Positions 35,400-44,258 of a stretch of 64,000 nt of DNA are shown here, piece by piece; position 1 is the first letter of the stretch, and each line of letters begins with the position of its first letter. Made by a program: the position numbers and the translations under genes. This stretch comes from Halonatronomonas sp964558325 (GTDB taxonomy: Bacteria > Bacillota > Halanaerobiia > Halanaerobiales > Halarsenatibacteraceae). The stretch is taken from positions 6,199 to 70,198 of the forward strand of contig CAZLCX010000009.1 in NCBI GenBank assembly GCA_964558325.1. Reading direction: 5' to 3'. The notes beneath the pieces are model-generated. The model made no database searches. It saw only the letters and a program-made list of their open reading frames with translations, and was not told where the DNA came from.

Positions 35400-36500
35400 T
35401 CATTTTCTCGGATTAAAGGCACGTAACACTTCAATTATTTGATTAATGTTTTCATCAGTTAAAGCAGGATGAACCGGTAGGGATACAACCTGTTCTGAAG
35501 CTTTTTCAGCTTCTGGACATTTAAAATTATTATATCCAAGCTTTTTATAAATAGGCTGTTGATAGGCAAGCCTTGGATAATGAATTCCATAACCAATACC
35601 ATTATTCTGAAGATAATCAACAAAATCATTTCTTAAACCATTAATTACCCTGATTGTATACTGATGAAAGACATGTGATCTTTTCTCAGCTACTTTAGGT
35701 GTAACTAACCAGTCTAAATCAGATATACCTTCTGTTAATTTCATAGCATTTTCTCTTCTCATCTTATTAAAATCCTCTAACCTTTTTAGTTGCTCAAGGC
35801 CTATAGCCGCTGCAATATCAGTCATTCTATAATTGTAACCTAACTCTTCATGATAATAGCGATCAGTTAAACCATGATTTATCAATAATTCAGACTTATT
35901 TGCAACCTCTTGATTAGAAGTAACTACAATTCCACCTTCACCAGTAGTCATATTTTTTGTAGGATAAAAACTAAAAATTCCTGCTGTACCAATACTACCA
36001 ACAATCTCCCCTGCAAATTCTGCACCGTGGGCCTGGGCTGCATCTTCTATTACTACTAGATCATATTTTTCTGCTAATCTCATTATAGTATCCATATCAG
36101 CTGGCTGGCCAAAAAGGTGCACAGGCATGATCCCTTTTATATCAGGATCTTCTTCCAATATTTTTAAAACTTTAAATGGATCAATATTATATGTTACCGG
36201 ATCAATATCTACAAATACTGGCTCAACACCATTATATATTAGAGAATTACAACTTGCTATAAATGTAAAGGGGGTTGTTATTACCTTATCCCCTTCTTTC
36301 AATCCAGTAGCTTTAACTGCTACATCAAGAGCAGTTGTACCACTTGTGGTTGCAATACCATAATCAGCTCCAACATACTCAGCAAACTTATTATTAAATT
36401 CTTTTACTTTTGGACCTGAAGCTAACATTCCACTATCTAAAACATTCATAACTTTGTTCTTTTCTAATTCTGTTATTTCTGGATTTGCAATTGGAATCAT
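35400..36500 (-). CDS. gnnB: DegT/DnrJ-type sugar aminotransferase, probable GnnB
   Basis: A PLP-dependent aminotransferase of the DegT/DnrJ/EryC1/StrS family, 366 residues. TTSGTTALDVAVKATGL and VIEDAAQAHGAEF are the cofactor motifs, and the PLP lysine is in FSFYPTKNMTTGEGG. It lies directly after a Gfo/Idh oxidoreductase and lpxA. That trio matches Acidithiobacillus and Leptospira gnnA-gnnB-lpxA, where GnnA oxidises the 3-hydroxyl of UDP-GlcNAc and GnnB aminates it, giving UDP-GlcNAc3N for LpxA. The specific role rests on this context; the family alone could serve other deoxyamino sugars. Confidence 0.75.
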   Translation of the reverse strand: MIPIANPEITELEKNKVMNVLDSGMLASGPKVKEFNNKFAEYVGADYGIATTSGTTALDVAVKATGLKEGDKVITTPFTFIASCNSLIYNGVEPVFVDIDPVTYNIDPFKVLKILEEDPDIKGIMPVHLFGQPADMDTIMRLAEKYDLVVIEDAAQAHGAEFAGEIVGSIGTAGIFSFYPTKNMTTGEGGIVVTSNQEVANKSELLINHGLTDRYYHEELGYNYRMTDIAAAIGLEQLKRLEDFNKMRRENAMKLTEGISDLDWLVTPKVAEKRSHVFHQYTIRVINGLRNDFVDYLQNNGIGYGIHYPRLAYQQPIYKKLGYNNFKCPEAEKASEQVVSLPVHPALTDENINQIIEVLRAFNPRK

Positions 36501-36516
36501 TATATTAAAACCCTTT

Positions 36517-37503
36517 CTATTTGGTTCTTGCTATATTTATTTGATTTTTTCTATTATATACCTGATGCTGAATTACCTTCGTTAATTTTAAAGCTTCTAG
36601 ACCATCTGAACCATTAATTAAAGGCCTGGTTCCATTATTTATACAGCTTATAAAATGTGCTAATTGAGATTTTAAAGGTTCTTCATCATTACTATAATTC
36701 TCTTCATGTTCATTATTTCTTTTATACTCAGAACTATCTGCCATCATTTCTTTTCTACCAGTAACTACTATTTTTCTCTGGAGATAATCTAGTTCAATAT
36801 AAGAATTTGTAGTTGTTATGGACATTGCCCTTACTTTTTTCCTAGTAGCCCTGCTAGCAGTTAAAGTAGCAATAGCCCCATTAGCAAGTCTAAAATTCGC
36901 CACAGCATAATCTACATGCTTATCTGACTCAACCTTTCTTGCTGTTGCAGAAACATTTGTAATATCTCCTGGAACTAGTGAACTAACTACATCTATATCA
37001 TGAATCATTAAATCTTGAATAACATCAGTATCATCAATTCTAGGATCATATGGCCCCATTCTTTCAACATGTAAAGCTACTATCTTTTCATCATTTAATA
37101 TTTCAGGTAAAGCCTGAATTGCCGGATTAAATCTCTCTATATGCCCAACCTGAACTATTAAACTCTTCTTTTTAGCAGCCTGCAAAATAGCCTGAGCTTC
37201 TTCAACAGAATTAGTAATAGGCTTCTCGATCAAAATATGTAATCCTTTATCAATAGCTTTCATTGCAAGATCATAATGTGTAGTTGTTGGAGTAGCAATA
37301 TTAATTGCATCAACTTCGTCCATTAGACTTTCAACAGAATCAAATGCCTTAACACCATAGCTTTCTGCAATTGCTTTATTTCTCTCACTATCAAGATCAA
37401 AAACCCCACTCAGATCACATAAATGTTTTAAGGCTGCATATGAACGAACATGATTTTTCCCCATACTTCCAACACCAATAACTCCCATTTTTAATTTACT
37501 CAT
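36517..37503 (-). CDS. gnnA: Gfo/Idh/MocA oxidoreductase, probable GnnA
   Basis: A 328-residue NAD(P)-dependent sugar dehydrogenase. The Rossmann motif is MGVIGVGSMGKNHVRSY. ILIEKPITNSVEEAQ carries the family's EKP catalytic lysine, and a C-terminal alpha/beta domain includes QDLMIHDIDVVSSL with the conserved His. UDP-GlcNAc 3-dehydrogenase (GnnA) belongs to this family. The gene sits between lpxA and the DegT aminotransferase with gaps of 23 and 16 bases, so the three form one operon for a 2,3-diamino sugar lipid A precursor. Confidence 0.75.
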   Translation of the reverse strand: MSKLKMGVIGVGSMGKNHVRSYAALKHLCDLSGVFDLDSERNKAIAESYGVKAFDSVESLMDEVDAINIATPTTTHYDLAMKAIDKGLHILIEKPITNSVEEAQAILQAAKKKSLIVQVGHIERFNPAIQALPEILNDEKIVALHVERMGPYDPRIDDTDVIQDLMIHDIDVVSSLVPGDITNVSATARKVESDKHVDYAVANFRLANGAIATLTASRATRKKVRAMSITTTNSYIELDYLQRKIVVTGRKEMMADSSEYKRNNEHEENYSNDEEPLKSQLAHFISCINNGTRPLINGSDGLEALKLTKVIQHQVYNRKNQINIARTK

Positions 37504-37526
37504 ATCTATTTCATTTCCTCCTAATT

Positions 37527-38300
37527 TTAGCGGCAGATACCCCTTGAACTACTCTCAATAAAGGCAGTTAATTCTGTTATTTCTGCCGCTTTAAATTCAT
37601 TTTTTATCTTTTCTACAGATTGACTAATATTTAAGCCTGAATGACATATATATTCAAAAGCTCGAGCCATCATTAATTTCAGTTCCTCTCGAGGACAATT
37701 GCCCAGGCCAGATAATTTCGCCGGATGGCCCTCGGCTTTTAAAAAAGGTGGCAAATCTTTTATAACTTTTGAAGAACTACTTAAAATAGAAGACCTTCCA
37801 ATTCTAACAAATTGATGAATCCCTACCTGATTACCAATTTCAGCTTCAGAACCTACTTCAACATGACCTGCAAGCTGAGTATTATTGCCAATCTTAATCC
37901 TATCTCCTAATTGACAATCATGGGCAATATGAGCAAAGGCAGCAACATAATTACCTGAACCAATTCTAGTTTCACCCTCTTCAACTGTCCCTTTATGAAC
38001 AGTTACTCCTGGACCAAAATAATTATCCCTACCAATCTTTAATTGTGTTGGTTCTCCCTGATAACCATTATGTTGGGGCGGATAACCAAGTAATACACCC
38101 CGCCCAATATGATTCCCGCTACCGATTATTGTTTTACCAATAATTTCAACATCAGCTTCAATGACAGTATTCCTGCCTATAAAAACATCAGGGCCAATTA
38201 TAACTCTTGGTCCCACTCTAATTCCTGTTTCTAAACTGGCTTCTGAAGAAACCCTGGCAGATTCAGCTATTTCTAGTCCAACTTTTTGCTTGACTGTCAT
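37527..38300 (-). CDS. lpxA: Acyl-[ACP]-UDP-N-acetylglucosamine O/N-acyltransferase, LpxA family
   Basis: First enzyme of lipid A synthesis, a left-handed beta-helix trimer with many hexapeptide repeats (residues about 5-190: GPDVFIGRNTVIEADVEIIG). The catalytic His lies in AHIAHDCQLGD, equivalent to the His125 region of E. coli LpxA, followed by NNTQLAGHVEVG and HQFVRIG. The tail (about 195-257) is the helical LpxA C-domain. In lineages that carry gnnA/gnnB, LpxA acylates the 3-amine of UDP-GlcNAc3N, giving amide-linked chains; that preference is expected here from context. It shows that the organism makes lipopolysaccharide or lipid A. Confidence 0.88.
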   Translation of the reverse strand: MTVKQKVGLEIAESARVSSEASLETGIRVGPRVIIGPDVFIGRNTVIEADVEIIGKTIIGSGNHIGRGVLLGYPPQHNGYQGEPTQLKIGRDNYFGPGVTVHKGTVEEGETRIGSGNYVAAFAHIAHDCQLGDRIKIGNNTQLAGHVEVGSEAEIGNQVGIHQFVRIGRSSILSSSSKVIKDLPPFLKAEGHPAKLSGLGNCPREELKLMMARAFEYICHSGLNISQSVEKIKNEFKAAEITELTAFIESSSRGICR

Positions 38301-38376
38301 AACAATTTCTCCTCTAATAATCTAAAATATTAACTAACTTAACGAACAATTCTTCTTCTTTGAAATATACGAAATA

Positions 38377-38406
38377 ATTATATCATAATCTAGAGGTCCA
38401 GGTCAA
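38377..38406 (-). promoter_or_regulatory. Promoter of the lpxA-gnnA-gnnB operon
   Basis: Minus strand TTGACC (38406-38401), 18-base spacer, TATAAT (38382-38377). It overlaps the last codons of lptD and lies about 75 bases before lpxA. Confidence 0.6.
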
Positions 38407-40258
38407 AACTAAAGGATACAGCTGGCTCATCATTAAATAATTCTGCTTTAATACCATAACTATAACAATCTAACCTTCGTAATAAACCTAGTTTAATATC
38501 TCTCCACTCATTTTTGTGTTGTTTATATTTACCAGAAAATTCAAGATCAAGACTGGACTGAGGTTCTTCTGTTGGAATCCTTAAATTTAGATCTAAAAGA
38601 TAAGCATTCTTTTCAGTCTTTTTATCCCTTTCAAGATATGGCTCACCACTTATCCAGGTTTTTTCCTGGTGTAATCCTCCATCAAATATATATCCAGACT
38701 CTGTCTCATAATCAAAACTTATCCCAAGTTCTGTTTCCATATTTGCATAAAAGCTCTGTTCAGAGCCATTAAGATAATAATGCCAGTTATAATTTCCACT
38801 TGCATCTACATTCCAACCATTAGCAATTTCAACAGAATTTGTCCACCCAGGTTTAATCTCTATTTGGCCTGTATCTTTACCTTTTTCATTTAATCTTCCC
38901 ATACCTGCAGACAAATCAAAACCATGGGGAAAAGACTTTGATATGTTTAAATATGGTAAGTACTCTAACTCATATCCTGAACGGTATCTCATTCTCCAGC
39001 TCATATAATCATCCCCTGATAATTGATAGCTCTGTCTATCCAGTTCCCCGTTTCTATAGTCATGATAAAAACTAATATCAATCCCATCTTCTAAAGTATT
39101 CTTTATTAAATATTCCTGCCTATAATCATCAGTCATGAAATCAAAAGTATAATCATACCTAAACCTAAACGGTGAAGGATTATAATCAAAACTTAATTCT
39201 AAAGGTTTTGATTTTTTAGCTTTATCTCTTTCAGCTTCTAAATACTTAAGTTCTCTGCTCTGACTGCCTGTTATAGTAAAAGTATCCGTTAACTGATGTT
39301 TCCAGCCTGCAAAATAAGTTTCTACAATTTCATTTTCTTTATTATGATAGATAAAACCTGTATCTAAACTAAGATAATCAGCAGGATTATAGGTTAATGT
39401 GGTATCAAATATTTCTTCATACTCCAATTCATCATCTTCAGGCTCATCAATCTCTTCTCTTGAATAACTGGTATCAAGTTTCAAATTATCCTTTAGTTCA
39501 AAATGATTAGAGGCCTTTAAATACTGCCGACCTCTCTGAGTATTTGTAAAATAAAAACCTCCTGAAGTTCTATCAAATAATTCATAGTTATATTCCAATT
39601 CAAGATATAAACCTTCAACAGTATCATAACCTATTTGATATGTTGGAACAGGCCTGGACAATTTCTCCTCACCTGTTTCTTCATCTTTTTCATAATGTAA
39701 TACATAATTGCCTATGTTAAATATTTTATTATCCCCCCAGTAAAAAGAAACATCTTCAGCAACAGCTCTATCTCCTGGATATATTTTAATTAAATCTGCC
39801 TCTAATCTATAATGGGGGTCTGGTTGTATACATGGAGTAAAGATTGCCTCTTCAACTTCAATAGCGTGTTCTATTTCACTAACAATTGAAATACTCCCTC
39901 CTGAAAAATTTAAATTATCAATCTCACTTTCAGCTGCTAAAATCTCTCCTTCTCCAGTATTATAGTTATAATAGAGTTCCTCGCCTATCATCTCTTCTTC
40001 TTCAGTTTTTAATCTAACGACTTCTCCAGTAGCTTTTATCTCATTATTAACAATATAAACTACAATATCATCTGCTTCAACTTCTAAACCAGGGACCCTG
40101 AAAATTACATTCCCGCTTGCAGTTAATTCCTGGAGATTATAATCATATGTAATAGTATCTGCGTCAATAATATAAGGTTGTTCTTTAGCGTTTGTCGGCA
40201 GCGAAAACACAAAAACACACAATAAAACCATTAAACCCAACTTATTCAACCTGGTCAT
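38390..40258 (-). CDS. lptD: LPS-assembly protein LptD-like
   Basis: An outer-membrane LPS translocon. A signal peptide (KLGLMVLLCVFVFSLPTNA) is followed by an OstA/LptA-like jellyroll (about 30-170: IIDADTITYDYNLQELTASG). The LptD-typical junction FTPCIQPDPHYRLEADLIKI comes next, and then a large barrel to the end (VSFSFDLDL). One cysteine is in that junction and another near the C-terminus (RRLDCYSYG), so a disulfide as in E. coli LptD is conceivable. At about 622 residues it is shorter than proteobacterial LptD (about 780). The start is set at the ATG at 40258, which has AAAGGTGG upstream and opens with the signal peptide. Its neighbours lpxA and gnnAB fit outer-leaflet assembly. Confidence 0.83.
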   Translation of the reverse strand: MTRLNKLGLMVLLCVFVFSLPTNAKEQPYIIDADTITYDYNLQELTASGNVIFRVPGLEVEADDIVVYIVNNEIKATGEVVRLKTEEEEMIGEELYYNYNTGEGEILAAESEIDNLNFSGGSISIVSEIEHAIEVEEAIFTPCIQPDPHYRLEADLIKIYPGDRAVAEDVSFYWGDNKIFNIGNYVLHYEKDEETGEEKLSRPVPTYQIGYDTVEGLYLELEYNYELFDRTSGGFYFTNTQRGRQYLKASNHFELKDNLKLDTSYSREEIDEPEDDELEYEEIFDTTLTYNPADYLSLDTGFIYHNKENEIVETYFAGWKHQLTDTFTITGSQSRELKYLEAERDKAKKSKPLELSFDYNPSPFRFRYDYTFDFMTDDYRQEYLIKNTLEDGIDISFYHDYRNGELDRQSYQLSGDDYMSWRMRYRSGYELEYLPYLNISKSFPHGFDLSAGMGRLNEKGKDTGQIEIKPGWTNSVEIANGWNVDASGNYNWHYYLNGSEQSFYANMETELGISFDYETESGYIFDGGLHQEKTWISGEPYLERDKKTEKNAYLLDLNLRIPTEEPQSSLDLEFSGKYKQHKNEWRDIKLGLLRRLDCYSYGIKAELFNDEPAVSFSFDLDL

Positions 40259-40285
40259 TATAATACCACCTTTCAAACAGCTTTC

Positions 40286-40324
40286 AAAAAAAAGACCGGA
40301 CGGGTTTATCGGTACCGACCGGTC
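40286..40324 (-). terminator. Strong terminator upstream of lptD
   Basis: Stem GACCGGACGG (40294-40303) / CCGACCGGTC (40315-40324), 9 of 10 paired, followed on the minus strand by eight U. It ends the outer-membrane protein transcript 28 bases before the lptD start. lptD may depend on read-through or an internal promoter. Confidence 0.88.
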
Positions 40325-40375
40325 AGAAAATTTACCAAAACTCACATAAATCTTTATCCCATATTTATTTTATCA

Positions 40376-41518
40376 TTAAAACCGAATTTCAAAACTTGCC
40401 TGAACATTTGATTCAACCTGTTCTAAATCTGGTATTTGACCTGCTGTACTCATATTATCTAACATCTGATAACCAATTGATAAACTGCTGCTATCAGTAA
40501 CATTTAAATCAAGACCAATATCAAGCTCCCAGCCTCCCTGATTTTCTAAAGTATCCTGAAGATTATTAATATCAAATAATTTATAAGAAGTACTCAAAGT
40601 TGCTAAATCCAATAAGTCCAATTCAAGTCCAGTAATAGTCTGCTTCATTTCTTCATAATTATCTATCTGATAACTGGCCCTAATATTACCTGCATTATCC
40701 TGATACTCCAAACCAAATACAGTAGAACTTCCAGTAGATGGACTGAATATATTATCTGATATATAATCTGCTGAAACAAAAAGATTATTTGCTGGTTGAT
40801 AGGAAAATCCCAGCTGTGCCATCTCATTTAATTGTTCTACAAACTCAGACTCAATTCTCTCCGCTTCCTCGGCAGAATCAACATTGGATTCAGAGTTTTG
40901 ATTATCATCAGATTTATCAAGACTTGTTGCCGAAACAATATCTGACTCTTCGTTTGCCTCATCTATTAAATCATCTTCAACACTGTCAGTTTCATTATTG
41001 TCTTCCTGGGAAGAACCAGATTTCTGACCAATTCCAGTTCTAATTGTCATGTTTGGATTCATATCATATGAAAGATTAAAGCTAGTTAAACTTTGATTTC
41101 CCCGTTCATTATCACCAAATCTTTGATCAGCAGAAATACTGGCTTCTCTACCAAAAGGAAGATTAATTTTACTATCATCAGAGCCATTTAATTGAAGAAT
41201 TTCCCTTAAATCTCTAACTCCTTCAGAGTTTTGGGCCATTGAGAATAATTCGTCCTCTTCATACTGCTCTTCACCAAATTGAGAAGCTAATGCAAAAAGT
41301 TTTTCCTGACCTTCATCAGAAAATTCTCTAAACTCATCATCAGAGAGTTCAAGACCTGTATTATCAAGAGCAAAGACCTGCCTTACATCATTACCGTTAA
41401 ACCTCTGCAACCAGGTATCTGAATTACTTCGATTATCTGCCTCTATTACTCCAGGCATAAAGATATTTATCATTATAAATGCGAAAATTAGAGTTAATAT
41501 TAACCTGGTTTGGCGCAT
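40376..41518 (-). CDS. Unrecognised outer-membrane barrel protein with acidic insert
   Basis: I do not recognise the family. The protein has about 380 residues. A signal peptide (TRLILTLIFAFIMINIFMPGVIEA) precedes an N-terminal domain rich in acidic residues, then beta strands (ISADQRFGDNERG, SLTSFNLSYDMNPNMTIRTG). A stretch of roughly 60 residues (about 170-230) is almost entirely Asp, Glu, Asn and Ser, followed by more strands (NLFVSADYISDNIF, SSLSIGYQML). The final FEIRF is a classic C-terminal beta-signal for outer-membrane insertion. The ATG at 41518 is preferred, with GGGGGTGGAG upstream; a GTG at 41527 lies within that ribosome site. The protein lies just before lptD, but a strong terminator separates them. 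Confidence 0.65.
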   Translation of the reverse strand: MRQTRLILTLIFAFIMINIFMPGVIEADNRSNSDTWLQRFNGNDVRQVFALDNTGLELSDDEFREFSDEGQEKLFALASQFGEEQYEEDELFSMAQNSEGVRDLREILQLNGSDDSKINLPFGREASISADQRFGDNERGNQSLTSFNLSYDMNPNMTIRTGIGQKSGSSQEDNNETDSVEDDLIDEANEESDIVSATSLDKSDDNQNSESNVDSAEEAERIESEFVEQLNEMAQLGFSYQPANNLFVSADYISDNIFSPSTGSSTVFGLEYQDNAGNIRASYQIDNYEEMKQTITGLELDLLDLATLSTSYKLFDINNLQDTLENQGGWELDIGLDLNVTDSSSLSIGYQMLDNMSTAGQIPDLEQVESNVQASFEIRF

Positions 41519-41633
41519 GGTCTCCACCCCCTTTTAGTTTATGCATAGTCATTACTTAAATTATAGCAAATTATACAGCAAAATACCAGCTTTTCCAAAA
41601 GAAAAAAGAGAATTCTTTTTAAGCAGGAATTCC

Positions 41634-41648
41634 TTCTATAAAATAGAA
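41634..41648. promoter_or_regulatory. Palindrome upstream of the ccm operon
   Basis: Perfect palindrome TTCTAT-AAA-ATAGAA, 66 bases before ccmE. It is a possible operator for the cytochrome c maturation genes; no regulator is assigned. An adjacent GAATTC inverted pair (41610s and 41620s) may extend it. Confidence 0.35.
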
Positions 41649-41714
41649 TAAGTCTAATAAGAGATAATTAAATTTTTCTCTTTATTTTGCCTATAAAAGG
41701 AGGACTTTTTAACT

Positions 41715-42116
41715 ATGAAACCCCTGAATCATAAAACAAAAGTAGTGATTTTAACCCTGATTATAGTTTCTATATTAACTTTTTTGATTATGGAAAATTA
41801 CTCACAATCATCAGCCTATTACATGAAAGTCTCAGAAATATTAAAAGAATCTCCTGACTCTGATAAATATTTAAGAATATCTGGCGTTTTACTTCCAGAT
41901 ACAATAACCTGGAATTCTAGAACTGAAAATCTAGAATTTACTATTAAAGACCCAGAAACAGAAGACCTCCTAAATGTTAAATTTAATGAAGAAGAACCAG
42001 ACAATTTAAAAGATAATGACTTAATCCTGGTTGAAGGTTATTACAAAAATAATCACTTGGCAGCTGAACAAATTCTCTATCAATGCCCATCTAAGTATGA
42101 GGAGCAAGTAAAGTGA
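41715..42116 (+). CDS. ccmE: Cytochrome c maturation heme chaperone, CxxxY type
   Basis: A periplasmic heme chaperone that binds heme covalently before delivery to apocytochrome. An N-terminal anchor helix (about 9-27: VVILTLIIVSILTFLIMEN) is followed by the OB-fold with YLRISGVLLPDTI, LEFTIKDPETEDLLNVKF and LVEGYYKNNHLAAEQIL. Classical CcmE binds heme through His in HxxxY. Here the equivalent is Cys124-Pro-Ser-Lys-Tyr128, the CxxxY variant known from Desulfovibrio and archaea. It is the first gene of ccmEABCD, with AAAGGAGG as ribosome site, and overlaps ccmA by 4 bases. Confidence 0.88.
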   Translation: MKPLNHKTKVVILTLIIVSILTFLIMENYSQSSAYYMKVSEILKESPDSDKYLRISGVLLPDTITWNSRTENLEFTIKDPETEDLLNVKFNEEEPDNLKDNDLILVEGYYKNNHLAAEQILYQCPSKYEEQVK

Positions 42117-42844
42117 TTGCTAATGAAAATGAAAAACCAAAATATAAAGTCAGCAATCTGAAATTTTCTAGAAATGGTCTTGATATAATTGATAATATTA
42201 GTTTAGAGTTATCACCATACCAGATCACAGCTCTTTTTGGACCAAATGGAGCTGGAAAGACAACCTTACTTAAGTTACTTGCTGGAATCTGGAAACCTGA
42301 TTCTGGAAATATTAGCTGGTTAACTAAAGAAGCAGATCAAAATTTTTATATTGGTTACATTGGTCATGAACTATTTCTTTACAAAGATTTAACTGCCAGA
42401 GAAAACTTAATTTTTTTCGGTCAACTATATAATACAAAAAACTTAAATAATAAAATAAAAAATTTAGTAAAAGAAGCCGGTTTAGAACTCTGGTTAAATG
42501 AACCTGTCCGAAAGCTTTCAAGGGGAATGCAACAAAAACTCACTATCTGTAGAACATTTCTGGCTTCACCAGATTTACTTCTCCTTGATGAACCATTTAC
42601 AGGTCTTGATAGTAAATCAGCTAAATTTTTAATAAAATTAATAAACCAAAATAAAAAAACTCCTGTTTTATTTTCCAGCCATAATATTAGACAGGGCTTT
42701 AAGCTTTCTGATAACTGGATTATTTTAAAGAATGGAAGAATAATAAACAAGTTTCAAAAACAAAATAAAGAGATTCCAGTTAATAAATTCATAAATAATT
42801 ATGAAAAAATTCTTGCAGGTGACTTTTTAAATGAAGATGCTTAA
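42113..42844 (+). CDS. ccmA: Heme exporter ATPase CcmA
   Basis: ATP-binding subunit of the CcmABCD complex that releases heme-loaded CcmE. The 243-residue protein has Walker A GPNGAGKTTLLKLLAGI, Q-loop-side YIGHELFLYKDLTARENL, signature KLSRGMQQKLTICRT, Walker B LLLLDEPFTGLD and H-loop SSHNIRQG. YIGHxxxLYxxLTxxENL is characteristic for CcmA. It starts with GTG in a GTGA overlap with ccmE and overlaps ccmB by 14 bases. Confidence 0.9.
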   Translation: MIANENEKPKYKVSNLKFSRNGLDIIDNISLELSPYQITALFGPNGAGKTTLLKLLAGIWKPDSGNISWLTKEADQNFYIGYIGHELFLYKDLTARENLIFFGQLYNTKNLNNKIKNLVKEAGLELWLNEPVRKLSRGMQQKLTICRTFLASPDLLLLDEPFTGLDSKSAKFLIKLINQNKKTPVLFSSHNIRQGFKLSDNWIILKNGRIINKFQKQNKEIPVNKFINNYEKILAGDFLNEDA

Positions 42845-43511
42845 AACCACTTTTCTATTAATAAAAAAGGATATCCAGTTAGAAAAAAATACCGCCCAGT
42901 TATCAAGTGCAGGTTTACTCTTTGCCCTGCTTGCAGGGATAATATTTAGTATGGCTTTTCTCCCTGGCCAGGACCAGCTACCTAACTTTTTCCCAGGAAT
43001 CTACTGGTTCACCCAGGTCTTTGCAGTTATGCTAATCTTAAATAGATCATTTAGCCGGGATACAGAAAACTCCTGTCAGACGGCAATACTAATGGCACCA
43101 ATTACCAGAGAAATGCTTCTGCTGGCAAGAATTTTTGCAAATTATCTTCTTTTTTTATTATTATCAATAATTATTAGCCCTGTTCTTTTTATTCTTTTTG
43201 ATGCTTTCCCTGTTTCAGGCCTTTTCTGGTTATTATTAATAGTTTTGTTGGTCAATTATGGCCTGGCAGCATCTGGCTCATTATTAGCAGCCCTAACAAC
43301 ATCTACCAGAATCAGCGATATTTTATTGCCAGTATTACTTTTGCCGGTTCTAATTCCTCTTATTCTTGCTGCTATTGAAACAACAAGAGCATTATATTAC
43401 AGCCAATTAAATCATAATCAACTATACACCTGGCTATTATTTATAATTATATATAATCTAATATCAACATTAATAAGCTATCTATTAGCACCCTACCTTA
43501 TGATCGAATAA
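42831..43511 (+). CDS. ccmB: Heme exporter membrane protein CcmB
   Basis: A 226-residue, six-helix membrane protein pairing with CcmA. Helices lie at about 25-45, 58-72, 100-122, 130-152, 160-182 and 200-222. The segment NRSFSRDTENSCQTAILMAPITREMLLLAR matches the conserved cytosolic loop of CcmB, usually E-x-x-x-G-x-L-E-x-L-x-x-x-P (quoted in two parts: NRSFSRDTENSCQTAILM and APITREMLLLAR). The assignment is strengthened by its place between ccmA and ccmC. Confidence 0.88.
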   Translation: MKMLKTTFLLIKKDIQLEKNTAQLSSAGLLFALLAGIIFSMAFLPGQDQLPNFFPGIYWFTQVFAVMLILNRSFSRDTENSCQTAILMAPITREMLLLARIFANYLLFLLLSIIISPVLFILFDAFPVSGLFWLLLIVLLVNYGLAASGSLLAALTTSTRISDILLPVLLLPVLIPLILAAIETTRALYYSQLNHNQLYTWLLFIIIYNLISTLISYLLAPYLMIE

Positions 43512-43539
43512 AGTATACAAACCTTGGAGGCTTAAAATC

Positions 43540-44247
43540 ATGCCCAATTTATTAAAACAATTAGAAAAGTATCTTTTTTATTTATTAGGTATTATAATCC
43601 CAATATCAATTCTTGCTATTTTTCAGTATGCTCCTAAAGAAAGAGTCATGGGCAATGTACAGAGGATTTTTTATTATCATGTTAGTTCAGCCTGGGTTGG
43701 ATTCTTAGCTTTTTTTGTAGTTTTTATCGCCAGTATATTATATCTCCGGCAAAAAAACACTGGATATCATAGAACTGCTCTTGCTTCAGCAGAAATAGGT
43801 GTTTTGTTTACAACAATAGTTCTGGCAACAGGTATGCTCTGGGGGCGTTCTGCCTGGAATACCTGGTGGACATGGGATCCTAGATTAACTACCTCTTTAA
43901 TCTTATGGTTAATGTATCTAGGATATCTATTTCTCCGCCTTGCTTTACAGGGAGAAGAAGACGAAAAACAACAGCGTCTGTCTGCTGTATTTGGAATTAT
44001 AGCCTTTGTTAATGTTCCCCTTGTCTTTTTTTCAATCCGCTGGTGGAGAACAATCCATCCAGTAGTCATTGATGTTGGTAGTACAGGTTTAAGCCCAGAA
44101 ATGATTTATGTTCTTATCTTTTCAGTCCTGACAATCTCTTTATTATATCTTCAACTAATTTTATTAAGAATTAAACAGTTAAAAAATAAATCTCGAATCG
44201 AAAAAGTCCAAAATATTTTAAGAAGAAAGGAGGGCAAGGCTAACTAA
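43540..44247 (+). CDS. ccmC: Heme-handling protein CcmC
   Basis: A 235-residue, six-helix membrane protein that loads heme onto CcmE. The WWD domain is exact: WGRSAWNTWWTWDPRLTT. The two axial histidines of the family are at FYYHVSSAWVGF and RWWRTIHPVV on either side. The C-terminal tail is basic. It follows ccmB by 28 bases and precedes ccmD. CcmF, CcmG and CcmH, needed for ligation, are not in the window, so the ligation step must be encoded elsewhere. Confidence 0.93.
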   Translation: MPNLLKQLEKYLFYLLGIIIPISILAIFQYAPKERVMGNVQRIFYYHVSSAWVGFLAFFVVFIASILYLRQKNTGYHRTALASAEIGVLFTTIVLATGMLWGRSAWNTWWTWDPRLTTSLILWLMYLGYLFLRLALQGEEDEKQQRLSAVFGIIAFVNVPLVFFSIRWWRTIHPVVIDVGSTGLSPEMIYVLIFSVLTISLLYLQLILLRIKQLKNKSRIEKVQNILRRKEGKAN

Positions 44248-44258
44248 AGCCACTAAAA

